From positions 1-36,323 of the forward strand of contig JADFRC010000004.1 of NCBI GenBank assembly GCA_022561455.1: DNA of 36,323 nucleotides, in the 5' to 3' direction. The DNA comes from Chloroflexota bacterium (GTDB taxonomy: Bacteria > Chloroflexota > Dehalococcoidia > Lucifugimonadales > Australimonadaceae). A program made the position numbers and the translations under genes. Each line of letters opens with the position of its first letter. Position 1 is the first letter of the stretch. The notes under the pieces are model-generated. The model saw only the letters and a program-made list of their open reading frames with translations, was not told where the DNA came from and did no database searches. Positions 14,628 through 24,528 of this stretch are shown piece after piece.

Positions 14628-15311
14628 ATGGCCGACCCGCGCTTGGCGCGCCGCGACAACGTCCTGTGGCTCGGCGCCGCGCTGCTCACGCTGGCCGCGC
14701 TCGTCACCTTCCGGCTCGTCGTGATTGGGGACGCGTACGCGCAGAGCGGCCCCGCCTGGCCGACACCGCCACCGGGGCCCGCATTCGCTCTGCCGGCCCC
14801 CGACGCGATACGGGCCAACGTCCGGGTGCCCGCGACGGGCCCGGGCGGCGAGCTAGCCCTCGTGCGGCCGGACTGGCCGGGGGTCATACCCCTGATCCCG
14901 CCGGTCCCCAGCACCGACGTCATCTTCACCACGGGCACCGGCGGACCCGCCGTCACGCTGCGGATCGACGCAGGCACCTACGCCGAGGGCGTTCAGCTGC
15001 GCGCCACCCCGGCCAGCCCTCCCGCCGGCCTGAAGGGGGGCACGGCGCTGCTGGCGTTCGACCTCGAGGCGTTCGACCTCGACGCACGGCCGCTGACGAG
15101 CCTGCCTCAGCGCCCGATACGGCTGCAGGTCTCCGCGGAGGCTTTCACCGCCGCTGGCATCGCGGGCGAGCAGCTGCTGTTCGCGGTGGTGGAGGGCGAT
15201 GGCGTGCGGTGGCTCGTGACCTCGTTCGACGCGTCCCGGCAGCTCCTGACGACGCGGCTCGCCAGCCTCGGCACCATCGTCTTGGTCAACGCCGCCCCGT
15301 CAGCGCGCTAA
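14628..15311 (+). CDS. secreted or membrane-anchored protein of unknown function
   Basis: A 227-residue exported protein without a recognised domain. The ATG at 14628 has GGAGGAG about ten bases upstream; the much longer track ORF from 14238 is antisense to yvcK and is not credible. Residues 13-34 form one hydrophobic helix followed by a possible signal-peptidase site at AYAQS. Next comes a Pro-rich stretch (PAWPTPPPGPAFALP), and then a beta-rich domain of alternating valine/threonine strands that may be Ig- or ZU5-like. It is divergent from yvcK. Its stop overlaps the stop region of the minus-strand repeat lipoprotein by 12 bases (convergent). The two neighbours are both surface proteins. 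Confidence 0.75.
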   Translation: MADPRLARRDNVLWLGAALLTLAALVTFRLVVIGDAYAQSGPAWPTPPPGPAFALPAPDAIRANVRVPATGPGGELALVRPDWPGVIPLIPPVPSTDVIFTTGTGGPAVTLRIDAGTYAEGVQLRATPASPPAGLKGGTALLAFDLEAFDLDARPLTSLPQRPIRLQVSAEAFTAAGIAGEQLLFAVVEGDGVRWLVTSFDASRQLLTTRLASLGTIVLVNAAPSAR

Positions 15312-16886
15312 GCGCTGGGTGGCCTTGAGCCGCAGGCCTCCGTCGTAGTCTCCGGGACGGTCGCCGGCGACGTACAGCCCGCTGGCCGTCACGCTACCCG
15401 GCGTGCCTTCCGCAAGCTCCCACGCGAACTGGACGTCGAACAGCCGGTTGTCGGCGGCATCGAAGGCCAGCGCCGCGAACTGCGCCAGGCCATCGACGTC
15501 CAAGGACACGACGCCCGGAACGATCTCCGCCCGGACCATCGGTCCGAGGACGATAACGGTCGCGGAGGCCATCTGCGGCTCTCCGTCAAACGCCGGTGCG
15601 ATGGCGCTGATCGCGCCCGGATACACACCAGGGGGTCCGACCGCCGAGACCCGGCCACGCGCGTCCACGGTCACGATGTCGTCGTCGAACCGCCATTCGA
15701 CGTCGCCGGTCGTCACGGCCACGCCGTCCGCGTCGAAGTAGAGGAGCGAGACCCTCGCGCGCGCTCCGTGCCCGAGGCGTATCACCTCCGGCACCACCTG
15801 AGCGTCACCGGGTACGCCGAGCGCCTGTGCGAGCGGCCGCTGCACGAGCACGTCGAGGTCGGCGCTCACGGCGCGGCCCTCGTACGCTCCTCCGAGCGTG
15901 GCGGTGGCCCGCACGGACGCCGGGTACTGTCCCGGCGTGTCTCCCAGGATGAGACGGTCGCGGTCCACCACGCCGACATCGGGGTCACGGACCTGCCACC
16001 GTACGTCGCCGAGCGGGACCGAGCGCCCCTGGAAGTCGAAGGCGAAGAGCACGAGCGGGAAGCGCTCACCCGGCCGGCCGACCACGACCGATGGGCCGAC
16101 CACGGCCCGGACCCCGCCCCGCGCCTCCTCCAGCGAGAGTATGCGTACGGAGGCGGTGCCGATGACGGGCGGCGCGGAGCCGGTCAGCCGCCGCGCCTGG
16201 ACCTGCACCACGTCCTCGTAGAAGCCCGGCGTGGACCCCGCCGTGAGGATCCCGTTCTGGTCGATCTCGCCGACGGCCGGGTCCGTGACCCGCCAGACGA
16301 GCGCCAGGTCCTGCACGAGTCCGCCGAAGTTCCCGAGGGCCCCCGGACGCATCGCAACGCGCTCGCCCGGCCGCACCGTTGCGGTGCTCGGAAAGATCGT
16401 GACCGAGACGATGGAGATGTCGATGAACCCGCTCGTCACGACCACCGACGCGACACCCGTCGCGACGAACTCGCCCGCGTCCGTCCGCTGGACCGCCGTG
16501 ACTTCGACGACGCCGGTGTAGACGCCGGGAACGCTCCCCGCGGTGAACAGGCCGCGGTCGCTCACCGTCCCGGCCAGGGGGTCCCGCATGCGCCATCGGA
16601 AGTCGACGTCGGCGAGGAACCGGCCCGCGGAGTCCTCGGCCACCGCCGTGAAAACGATGATGCCGCCCCGCGGGACCGCGAGCCCGTCCGGGACGGGCCG
16701 GACAGAGGCCACGCGCGAGACGGCGGAGGCGACGATATGGATGTCGGCCGAGGCCTCGACGGTGATGCGCTCGCCGGTGAACCGCTCGATCCCTCCGGGG
16801 GCGGAGCCGCCGCACGCCGCGGCGGCCGGTATCAGCCCCGCGAGCAGCGCGAGCGCGAGTCGGGGTCTATGGGAGAGGAGTATCAA
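15300..16886 (-). CDS. lipoprotein with five tandem Ig-like repeats
   Basis: A surface lipoprotein. The lipobox PAAAAC is followed by GGSAPGG. The mature part contains five repeats of about 95-100 residues. Each ends in the same beta-turn pattern: GLFTAGSVPGVYTG, GILTAGSTPGFYED, RLILGDTPGQYPA, GRVSAVGPPGVYPG and GLYVAGDRPGDYDG. This is a bacterial Ig-like (Big-type) fold by appearance. I prefer the TTG at 16886, which opens directly into the signal peptide (ILLSHRPRLALALLAGL). The track start at 16973 adds an Arg-rich segment. No clear Shine-Dalgarno supports either, so the start is uncertain. The role is probably structural or adhesive at the cell surface. It is convergent with the secreted protein gene. 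Confidence 0.82.
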   Translation of the reverse strand: MILLSHRPRLALALLAGLIPAAAACGGSAPGGIERFTGERITVEASADIHIVASAVSRVASVRPVPDGLAVPRGGIIVFTAVAEDSAGRFLADVDFRWRMRDPLAGTVSDRGLFTAGSVPGVYTGVVEVTAVQRTDAGEFVATGVASVVVTSGFIDISIVSVTIFPSTATVRPGERVAMRPGALGNFGGLVQDLALVWRVTDPAVGEIDQNGILTAGSTPGFYEDVVQVQARRLTGSAPPVIGTASVRILSLEEARGGVRAVVGPSVVVGRPGERFPLVLFAFDFQGRSVPLGDVRWQVRDPDVGVVDRDRLILGDTPGQYPASVRATATLGGAYEGRAVSADLDVLVQRPLAQALGVPGDAQVVPEVIRLGHGARARVSLLYFDADGVAVTTGDVEWRFDDDIVTVDARGRVSAVGPPGVYPGAISAIAPAFDGEPQMASATVIVLGPMVRAEIVPGVVSLDVDGLAQFAALAFDAADNRLFDVQFAWELAEGTPGSVTASGLYVAGDRPGDYDGGLRLKATQRLAR

Positions 16887-17095
16887 CGTCGTGTCGCCCC
16901 AGAGCGCACCGCGGCGCAGCGTGTCGCGGATGGCACGGCCCGGGCCGTTCCGAGCTGTCGTCCGACGCACCACGACGGCGACGCGCCGAAGGATAGCAAA
17001 CGGGCCGCCGTGCCGTAAACGCGGAGGCCAACGGGCACACGGAACCGCTCGATAGCGGCCTCACCGTACACTGGCCAGCACGCGCCGAGCATCGC

Positions 17096-17131
17096 ACGAA
17101 TGGATGGGCGAACGGGTGAGCGAACTGGTAG
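17096..17131. repeat. three imperfect 12-bp direct repeats upstream of rpiB
   Basis: CGAATGGATGGG, CGAACGGGTGAG and CGAACTGGTAGG follow one another with a 12-base period just before rpiB. They end at a possible -10 (TAGGCT). They could be an operator array or part of the promoter. The ORF track reads through them from 17104, which I do not accept as the gene start. Confidence 0.45.
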
Positions 17132-17169
17132 GCTACGGAGTGCGATCCAGCACTTCGGAGGCGCGCCGC

Positions 17170-17634
17170 ATGCGTATCGCCCTCGGAACCGACCACGCGG
17201 GGTTCGAGCTGCGGGAGAAGGTCGCCCGCGTGCTGGCGGACCTCGGCCACGACGTCGAGGACGTGGGCGCGCACTCCTACGACCCAGACGACGACTATCC
17301 CGACTTCGCGCGCCTCGTGGCCGAGGCCGTGGCCACGGGTGCGGCTGAGCGCGGGGTGCTCGTCTGCGGCAGCGGAGTGGGCGCCAGCGTCGCGGCCAAC
17401 AAGGTCGTGGGCGTGCGCGCCGCCATGTGCCACGATACGTACTCCGCTCATCAGGGCGTCGAGCACGACGACATGAACGTGCTGTGCATAGGCGCGCGCG
17501 TGATCGGCGAGGAGCTCGCCCGGGAGGTCGTGACGTCGTTCCTGGGCGCGGCGTTCTCGGGCGAGGAGCGCCACGTGCGGCGGGTGGCGAAGATCAAGGC
17601 GATCGAGTCGGCTCAGGCCTTGGGCACGCCCTAG
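17170..17634 (+). CDS. rpiB: ribose-5-phosphate isomerase B
   Basis: Interconverts ribose 5-phosphate and ribulose 5-phosphate in the cytoplasm (pentose phosphate pathway). It opens with RIALGTDHAGFELR, has the catalytic-cysteine block VLVCGSGVGASVAANK (Cys66), and the substrate-binding HDTYSAHQGVEHDDMNVL. At 154 residues it has the normal length. The ATG at 17170 is preceded by GGAGG; the track ORF's extra 22 N-terminal residues come from the repeat array and are excluded. It is the first gene of a sugar-phosphate cluster, 23 bases ahead of tal. RpiB and LacAB-type isomerases share this fold, but the pathway context favours RpiB. Confidence 0.95.
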   Translation: MRIALGTDHAGFELREKVARVLADLGHDVEDVGAHSYDPDDDYPDFARLVAEAVATGAAERGVLVCGSGVGASVAANKVVGVRAAMCHDTYSAHQGVEHDDMNVLCIGARVIGEELAREVVTSFLGAAFSGEERHVRRVAKIKAIESAQALGTP

Positions 17635-17657
17635 GCCCCCAGCTTAGGAGGACAACC

Positions 17658-18779
17658 GTGGGCAAAAACACGGTCTCCCGCATCCAGGCGCTCGGGCAGT
17701 CGGTGTGGATCGACCACATCCGGAGGAGCATGCTCACGACCGGCGAGCTGGGTGCGCTCGTCCGCCAGGGCATCACCGGGCTGACGTCGAACCCCACCAT
17801 CTTCGAGAAGGCGATCTCCGGCAGCACCGACTACGACGAGGCCCTCGTGGAATTGAGCCGCGCCGGACGGCCACCCGCCCAGGTGTTCGAGGCCCTCGCC
17901 GTCAAGGACATCCAGGACGCGGCCGACATCCTCCGGGGCGTCTACGACCGCACGGACGGCGTGGACGGCTACGCCTCGATCGAGCTCCCGCCGCCGCTCG
18001 CCCACGACGCGCGTGCGACGGTGAGCGAGGGGCGGCGCCTGTTCGCGGACGTCGGCCGGCCCAACGTGCTCATCAAGGTGCCGGCGACCCCCGAGGGCGT
18101 CAAGGCGTTCCGCACGCTCATCGCCGAGGGGATCAACGTCAACGTGACGCTCATCTTCTCGCTCGAGGCCTACCGCGGCGTGATGGAGGCCTACTTGCGC
18201 GGCCTCGAGCAGCGCGCGGGCAAGGGCGGCGGCCTGCGGGTCGCGTCGGTCGCCTCCTTCTTCGTGAGCCGCGTCGACGCCGCGATCGACCCGCTGCTAC
18301 AGGCTCGGGCCAAAGGGGGAGACGCCGCGGCGCGAGACCTGCTGGGCATGGCGGCGGTCGCCAACGCGCGGGCGGCGTACGCGCTGTTCAAGACGGCGTT
18401 CGGCGGGGAGCGGTTCGCCAAGCTCCAGGCCAAGGGCGCGCGCGTCCAGCGGCCGCTATGGGCCAGCACGAGCACCAAGGACCCCACCTACCCCGACACG
18501 ATGTACGTCGACGGCCTCATCGGGCCCGACACGGTCAACACGATGCCACCCCAGACGCTGGACGCCGTCCTCGACCACGGCGCGGTGTCCCCCACGCTCG
18601 AAGGCACCGGGGCGAGCGCGAATCAGACCCTCGACGCGTTGGAGGCGGCGGGCGTCGACATGGCGGAGGTGACCGCCAAGCTGCTGCGCGACGGCGTCGC
18701 TTCGTTCGCGGCCTCCTACGACGCGGTGCTGGCGAGCGTGGAGGCGAAGTGCGGCGCGCTGGCCGAGGCGGCAACCTAG
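17658..18779 (+). CDS. tal: transaldolase
   Basis: Transfers a dihydroxyacetone unit between sugar phosphates in the non-oxidative pentose phosphate pathway. At 373 residues it fits the longer (actinobacterial/cyanobacterial) transaldolase class. The signature GITGLTSNPTIFEKAI is near the N-terminus and the Schiff-base lysine lies in NVLIKVPAT (Lys140). NVNVTLIFS and the C-terminal DTMYVDGLIGPDTVNTMPPQTL are also typical. The GTG start at 17658 has AGGAGG 6 bases upstream. In some relatives this enzyme is fused to glucose-6-phosphate isomerase; here it stands alone. Confidence 0.96.
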   Translation: MGKNTVSRIQALGQSVWIDHIRRSMLTTGELGALVRQGITGLTSNPTIFEKAISGSTDYDEALVELSRAGRPPAQVFEALAVKDIQDAADILRGVYDRTDGVDGYASIELPPPLAHDARATVSEGRRLFADVGRPNVLIKVPATPEGVKAFRTLIAEGINVNVTLIFSLEAYRGVMEAYLRGLEQRAGKGGGLRVASVASFFVSRVDAAIDPLLQARAKGGDAAARDLLGMAAVANARAAYALFKTAFGGERFAKLQAKGARVQRPLWASTSTKDPTYPDTMYVDGLIGPDTVNTMPPQTLDAVLDHGAVSPTLEGTGASANQTLDALEAAGVDMAEVTAKLLRDGVASFAASYDAVLASVEAKCGALAEAAT

Positions 18780-18862
18780 GCCGCTGCCCACGTCCCCAGG
18801 CACAACCGACCGCAGCCCACTCGTTTTGCCCGATCGTATCGCCTGATCGCATTGGAGGTCCC

Positions 18863-19771
18863 ATGGACATCGGCATGATCGGCATGGGCCGCATGGGCGG
18901 CAGCATGGCCGAGCGGCTCCGCAAGGGCGGCCACCGCGTCGTCGGGTACGACCGCGACCCGGACACGCGCTCGGCGGCCGCCAGCCGCGACATCGACGTC
19001 GCGGATACGCTCGAGCACCTGGTGGAGATGCTCTCGAAGCCCCGCGCCGTCTGGGTGATGGTGCCGTCGGGCAACCCGACGGAGGCGACCATCTCGGCAC
19101 TCGCCGATGTGCTCGAAGAGGGCGACGTCGTGATCGACGGCGGTAACTCCAACTACAAGGACACCATGCGGCGCGCGGCGTCCCTCCAGGCGGCCGGCGT
19201 GCGGATGATCGACGCGGGCGTCAGCGGCGGCATCTGGGGGCTCGCCGAGGGCTACTGCCTGATGGTGGGCGGCGAGGACGACGCGATCGCGATGGTCGAG
19301 CCGCTCTTCTTGACGCTCGCGCCGTCGGCGGAGCTGGGGTACGCGCACGTGGGCCCCGTGGGCTCCGGCCACTTCGTGAAGATGGTCCACAACGGCATCG
19401 AGTACGGGCTCATGCAGGCGTACGCCGAGGGGTTCGAGCTGCTCAAGGCCAAGGAGCAGTTCGGGCTGGACGTCGCGCAGATCGCTGAGATCTGGCGCCA
19501 CGGCAGCGTGGTCCGCTCCTGGCTCCTCGACCTCACCGCCAAGGCGTTGGACGAGGACGCCGACCTCTCCGGGATCCAGCCGTGGGTCGAGGACTCCGGA
19601 GAGGGCCGCTGGACCGTGGAGGAGTCGATAGAGCTCGCGGTCCCACTTCCCGTGATCTCGATCGCCCTTCAGGCGCGCTTCCGGTCGCGTCAGGAGGCCG
19701 CGTTCGGTTTCAGGCTGCTTGCGGCGATGCGTCAGCAGTTCGGCGGGCATGCCGTCCGCCATACGACGTAG
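18863..19771 (+). CDS. gnd: 6-phosphogluconate dehydrogenase, short (GndA/YqeC) type
   Basis: Oxidatively decarboxylates 6-phosphogluconate to ribulose 5-phosphate. At 302 residues it belongs to the short class, not the 470-residue E. coli type. The Rossmann motif is IGMGRMGGSMAERL. The coenzyme-specificity position reads YDRDP, with an acidic residue after the second strand, unlike the NRT of NADP enzymes, so NAD use is likely (inference). VIDGGNSNYKD and the catalytic lysine block GSGHFVKMVHNGIEYG are present. The ATG at 18863 has GGAGG upstream. Only 2 bases separate its stop from pgl. Confidence 0.95.
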   Translation: MDIGMIGMGRMGGSMAERLRKGGHRVVGYDRDPDTRSAAASRDIDVADTLEHLVEMLSKPRAVWVMVPSGNPTEATISALADVLEEGDVVIDGGNSNYKDTMRRAASLQAAGVRMIDAGVSGGIWGLAEGYCLMVGGEDDAIAMVEPLFLTLAPSAELGYAHVGPVGSGHFVKMVHNGIEYGLMQAYAEGFELLKAKEQFGLDVAQIAEIWRHGSVVRSWLLDLTAKALDEDADLSGIQPWVEDSGEGRWTVEESIELAVPLPVISIALQARFRSRQEAAFGFRLLAAMRQQFGGHAVRHTT

Positions 19772-19773
19772 CC

Positions 19774-20508
19774 GTGGCGGACATCCGTACGTTCGACGCC
19801 CCCGATGAGCTGACGACCGCCGCCGCCGACCTGGTCTTGGACGCCGCGCGAGCGGCCGTCCGCGACCGGAAGCGCTTCACGTGGTGCCTCTCCGGCGGCA
19901 ACACACCCGCGATGCTCTACCGCAAGCTGGCGAGCGAGCCGTACGCCGCCAGCTTCCCCTGGGACCGTACCTACGTCTTCTGGGGCGACGAGCGGTGGGT
20001 GCCCGCCGACGACCCGGACAGCAACGCGCGGATGGCACGCGACGAGCTGCTGTCGCGCGTGCCACTGCCGCAGGACCACGTCCGGCCCATCGTCACGACG
20101 GGCATCGAGCCGGAGGCCTCAGCCGCAGCGGCCGAGCGGGCGGTCCGCACGCTGCTGGGCCCGGACCTGCGGCCCGACCTCGTCCTGCTGGGACTCGGCG
20201 AGGACGGCCACACCGCGTCGCTGTTCCCCGGCACGGCCGCGCTCGGCGAGCGGACTGCGCTCTACGCGGCGAACCGCGTGCCGCGGCTCGATACGTGGCG
20301 CATCACCGCGACGCTGCCGTTGCTGAACGCGGCGCGCCGCATCGCATTCCTCGTCACGGGCACCGCCAAGGCCCGGACGCTGCGCCAGGTGCTGTTCCCC
20401 GAGGCGGAGACGGTGGTGCTGCCCGCATCGATGGTGCGGCCGGCCAACGGCAAGCTGACGTGGCTGCTGGACCGCGAGGCCGCGTCGCTGCTGCCCCACG
20501 CGGGGTAG
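19774..20508 (+). CDS. pgl: 6-phosphogluconolactonase (DevB type)
   Basis: Hydrolyses 6-phosphogluconolactone, the step just before Gnd. At 244 residues it fits the family. The landmarks are LSGGNTPAMLYRKL, FWGDERWVPADDPDSNARMARDELL, and the LGLGEDGHTASLFPGT signature. The GTG at 19774 starts 2 bases after the gnd stop, so the genes are tightly coupled. The ORF track's earlier start lies inside gnd. Its TAG stop falls within a short relative of the twin-hairpin repeat. No zwf (glucose-6-phosphate dehydrogenase) is in the window. Confidence 0.96.
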   Translation: MADIRTFDAPDELTTAAADLVLDAARAAVRDRKRFTWCLSGGNTPAMLYRKLASEPYAASFPWDRTYVFWGDERWVPADDPDSNARMARDELLSRVPLPQDHVRPIVTTGIEPEASAAAAERAVRTLLGPDLRPDLVLLGLGEDGHTASLFPGTAALGERTALYAANRVPRLDTWRITATLPLLNAARRIAFLVTGTAKARTLRQVLFPEAETVVLPASMVRPANGKLTWLLDREAASLLPHAG

Positions 20509-20543
20509 GAGCCGCCCCCAGGGCGCACGCCGTGCGCCCCTAC
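20505..20543. repeat. shortened relative of the twin-hairpin element, at the pgl stop
   Basis: Starts GTAGGAGCC and ends GCGCCCCTAC, like the 50-bp element. It keeps the right-hand hairpin (GGGCGCACG/CGTGCGCCC) and the outer GTAG/CTAC ends, but the left hairpin is degenerate. The pgl stop codon TAG lies in its left end. It may terminate the pgl transcript. Confidence 0.65.
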
Positions 20544-20556
20544 GCAAAATCGCGGG

Positions 20557-20585
20557 TTCCTCGCGCGAGCCGGCCGTGCTAAGCT
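20557..20585 (+). promoter_or_regulatory. candidate glmS promoter TTCCTC-N17-TAAGCT
   Basis: TTCCTC and TAAGCT are 17 bases apart, and the -10 carries the TGC extension seen at two other candidate promoters. It lies about 50 bases upstream of the glmS ATG and just after the repeat that follows pgl. This suggests glmS has its own promoter. Confidence 0.4.
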
Positions 20586-20631
20586 TGATTTGCCCGTTTA
20601 GCAGGCCGTGAACGGCGGGAGAGCGGATCGC

Positions 20632-22479
<1,848 letters not shown>

Positions 22480-22492
22480 CCGGATAGGAACC

Positions 22493-22705
22493 GTGGCTCA
22501 GGAAACCGCCCCAGCGAAGCTGCTGTACGACGTGCACACGCACGTGCTGTTCGACATCGACGACGGCGCGGCCAACGAGGGGATGGCGCTCGACATGCTC
22601 CGCCTCGCCTCGGAGCGCGGGGTCACGGGGGTCGTGCAGGACGAGCCGCTGTTGCCCGTCGAGCCTCGGCCCCGCCCCCGCTGGTGGCTCGGCCGCAGAG
22701 GCTAG
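22493..22705 (+). pseudogene. truncated PHP-domain tyrosine phosphatase (CpsB/CapC/YwqE-like)
   Basis: The frame from the GTG at 22493 begins with the N-terminus of a CpsB-type PHP phosphatase: YDVHTHVLFDIDDGAANEGMAL, then DMLRLASERGVTGVV. Relatives have D-x-H-x-H-I-L-x-x-x-D-D-G-A and then continue with VATPH for about 250 residues. Here similarity stops after some 48 residues, just before the expected TPH motif. The remaining 22 residues are Pro/Arg-rich and meet the 3' end of the minus-strand membrane protein gene. It keeps the first His pair and the DDG motif but lacks all later metal ligands, so it cannot be active. It is 13 bases behind glmS. Confidence 0.75.
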
Positions 22706-24528
22706 GCGCCCCCGGCGGCCGAGGACGCGGCGGGCGATCCGAGGCGCTCGTAGATCGACAGGCCACTCCACGCCGCGCGGCGCTTGAAGAGGACGGGGTC
22801 CTGGGCGAGGGCGGTCTCGAACAGCGCCGGCGAGTCGGCGGGATGCCAGTGGTAGATCACCACGTAGTCGGTCTCCCGCTCCTCCATGATGTCGTAGAGC
22901 CGCAGACTGTTCACACGGCCGGACCATCCCATGTGGCGCACCTCGCGCACCGTCTGCCACCCCGGCGCGCCCTCGTCGTTCCAGCCGTCCATGATGGGAC
23001 GGCCCGACTTCTCGGGGACCCACCACGCATCCCAGTTCTGGAACCCGACGTTGAGGACACGAGCCCCCGGCGGCGTCTCCGTCCGGAGCCACTCCATGGC
23101 CAGCTCGACCTGGGGCAGCGGCGTGATGGGGGCCAGCGTCTTGCGCGCCTCGACGGCGTCTTGGACAGGGACGACGAGGACCGCGGCAGCCACGGCGCCG
23201 AAGACGACGGCCACCGCCGGGCGGGGCGGAGCCCGCCTGATGAGCGACCTCGCCAGTGCGAGGACGTCGGCAGCGGCACTCTCCAGGAACAGCGCGCCGA
23301 AGAAGGCCAGGAAGGGCGCCATGAACATGGTGAAGCGGGCGACGTCGAGGCCCGAGAACGGATAGTACCGGATGAGCGGCATGGCGGAATGCCCCATGGC
23401 AAAGAGCGTGAAGGTGATCAGCACGAGCGCCGCGCCGGTGGCCCGCGAGCGGGCGACGACGGCGTACAGCACGCCGCCCACGGCCAGCGGCACCTGCACG
23501 AGGCCGATGTACGACGGATAGAGCTCCCTGCCGATGAATGCGCGGTCCAACGCCCGCCGCCCCATCGCGCTCAGGTCGACGAGCCAGTTGCCCGCGACCT
23601 CGCGCTCGAAGCCGACCGCCGTGATGTGCACGACGAAGAACACGAGCCATACGCCGCCCGTGGCCAGCGCCGCGGCGGCGGCGTAGCCGAGCATCCGGAG
23701 CGTGCGGCGGCGGGGATTCGCGCCCGACGCGAGGTGGTAGAGCGCCCACGGCATCATCCCCAATCCGAACGCGAAGCCGGTCATGTGGTGCGCGAGCAGG
23801 CTGCCGGCGAGCAGCACGCCGCTCCACACCGCGGCACGCCGCTCCCCCGTCCGGATCGCGCGCTCCAACATGAAGAAGCCAGCGACCCCGAACGGAAGCG
23901 CGACCACGGTGGAGAACCATCCGAAGATGCCCAGCGAGACGAACATGGGGTACGACAGGAGGGAAAGGAAGCCCGCGAAGACGGCGGTCGACCGCCGCAG
24001 TCCGAACTCAAGCGCCAGGCCGTAGACCGATAGTCCCAACCCAACATAAGCCAAAAAGATGATGATCCGGAAGGAGATCTCGATCGGGATGGGCGAGAGC
24101 GCCGACAGCAGCCCAACGGCGCCGTAGGCGAGCGGCGGATACGCCTGGAGGTAGGGCCAGCCGCCGTACCAATACGGGTCGATCAGGACGGAATCGAGCT
24201 TCCCCGTGAGCGCGAGCTCGGTCACCCAGCCGAGGTGCAGGAACGTCGGCGAATCCACGCCGGGCGGGGTGCCCGGAGCGAACATCGGCCACATGAGCGC
24301 CGTGACCGCGACGACGTAGAGTCCGGCCGCAAGCCCGTGGTCCCGCCCCAGCGCGCGCACCGCGGGCCATCGCGCCAGGAACCAGCGCCGCGCGCCGCTC
24401 GGCCGTACGGCCTTGAGCGAGCGCCAGGAGGCATCGAGCCACGCTTGAAGAGCCAAGAGCGCCTGGCGGCGGGCTGGCGCGCGAAGCCGGGCGGGCGAGA
24501 GCCAGGCGTCGCGCGGGCCGTCAGGCAA
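22702..24528 (-). CDS. large polytopic membrane protein, GT-C glycosyltransferase-like
   Basis: An integral membrane protein of roughly 600 residues with 10-12 hydrophobic segments and a soluble C-terminal domain. The first periplasmic loop (PGTPPGVDSPTFLHLGWV and later GGWPYLQAYPPLAYG) and the helix arrangement resemble GT-C-fold glycosyltransferases or the 6-pyruvoyl-tetrahydropterin synthase-related membrane family. These use polyprenyl-phosphate sugars outside the membrane. The start is uncertain: the track ATG at 24624 overlaps lgt by 104 bases, while a TTG at 24528 overlaps the lgt stop by only 8 bases. A GTG at 24360 is also possible. It follows lgt on the same strand and is probably co-transcribed. 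The product is an envelope-modifying enzyme; its substrate is unknown. Confidence 0.72.
   Translation of the reverse strand: MPDGPRDAWLSPARLRAPARRQALLALQAWLDASWRSLKAVRPSGARRWFLARWPAVRALGRDHGLAAGLYVVAVTALMWPMFAPGTPPGVDSPTFLHLGWVTELALTGKLDSVLIDPYWYGGWPYLQAYPPLAYGAVGLLSALSPIPIEISFRIIIFLAYVGLGLSVYGLALEFGLRRSTAVFAGFLSLLSYPMFVSLGIFGWFSTVVALPFGVAGFFMLERAIRTGERRAAVWSGVLLAGSLLAHHMTGFAFGLGMMPWALYHLASGANPRRRTLRMLGYAAAAALATGGVWLVFFVVHITAVGFEREVAGNWLVDLSAMGRRALDRAFIGRELYPSYIGLVQVPLAVGGVLYAVVARSRATGAALVLITFTLFAMGHSAMPLIRYYPFSGLDVARFTMFMAPFLAFFGALFLESAAADVLALARSLIRRAPPRPAVAVVFGAVAAAVLVVPVQDAVEARKTLAPITPLPQVELAMEWLRTETPPGARVLNVGFQNWDAWWVPEKSGRPIMDGWNDEGAPGWQTVREVRHMGWSGRVNSLRLYDIMEERETDYVVIYHWHPADSPALFETALAQDPVLFKRRAAWSGLSIYERLGSPAASSAAGGA

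Noticed and set aside
16867-17574. 235-residue minus-strand ORF over rpiB
   Set aside because: Antisense to rpiB, whose catalytic motifs are complete.
22684-24033. 449-residue plus-strand ORF
   Set aside because: Antisense to the polytopic membrane protein and lacking hydrophobic or catalytic structure of its own.
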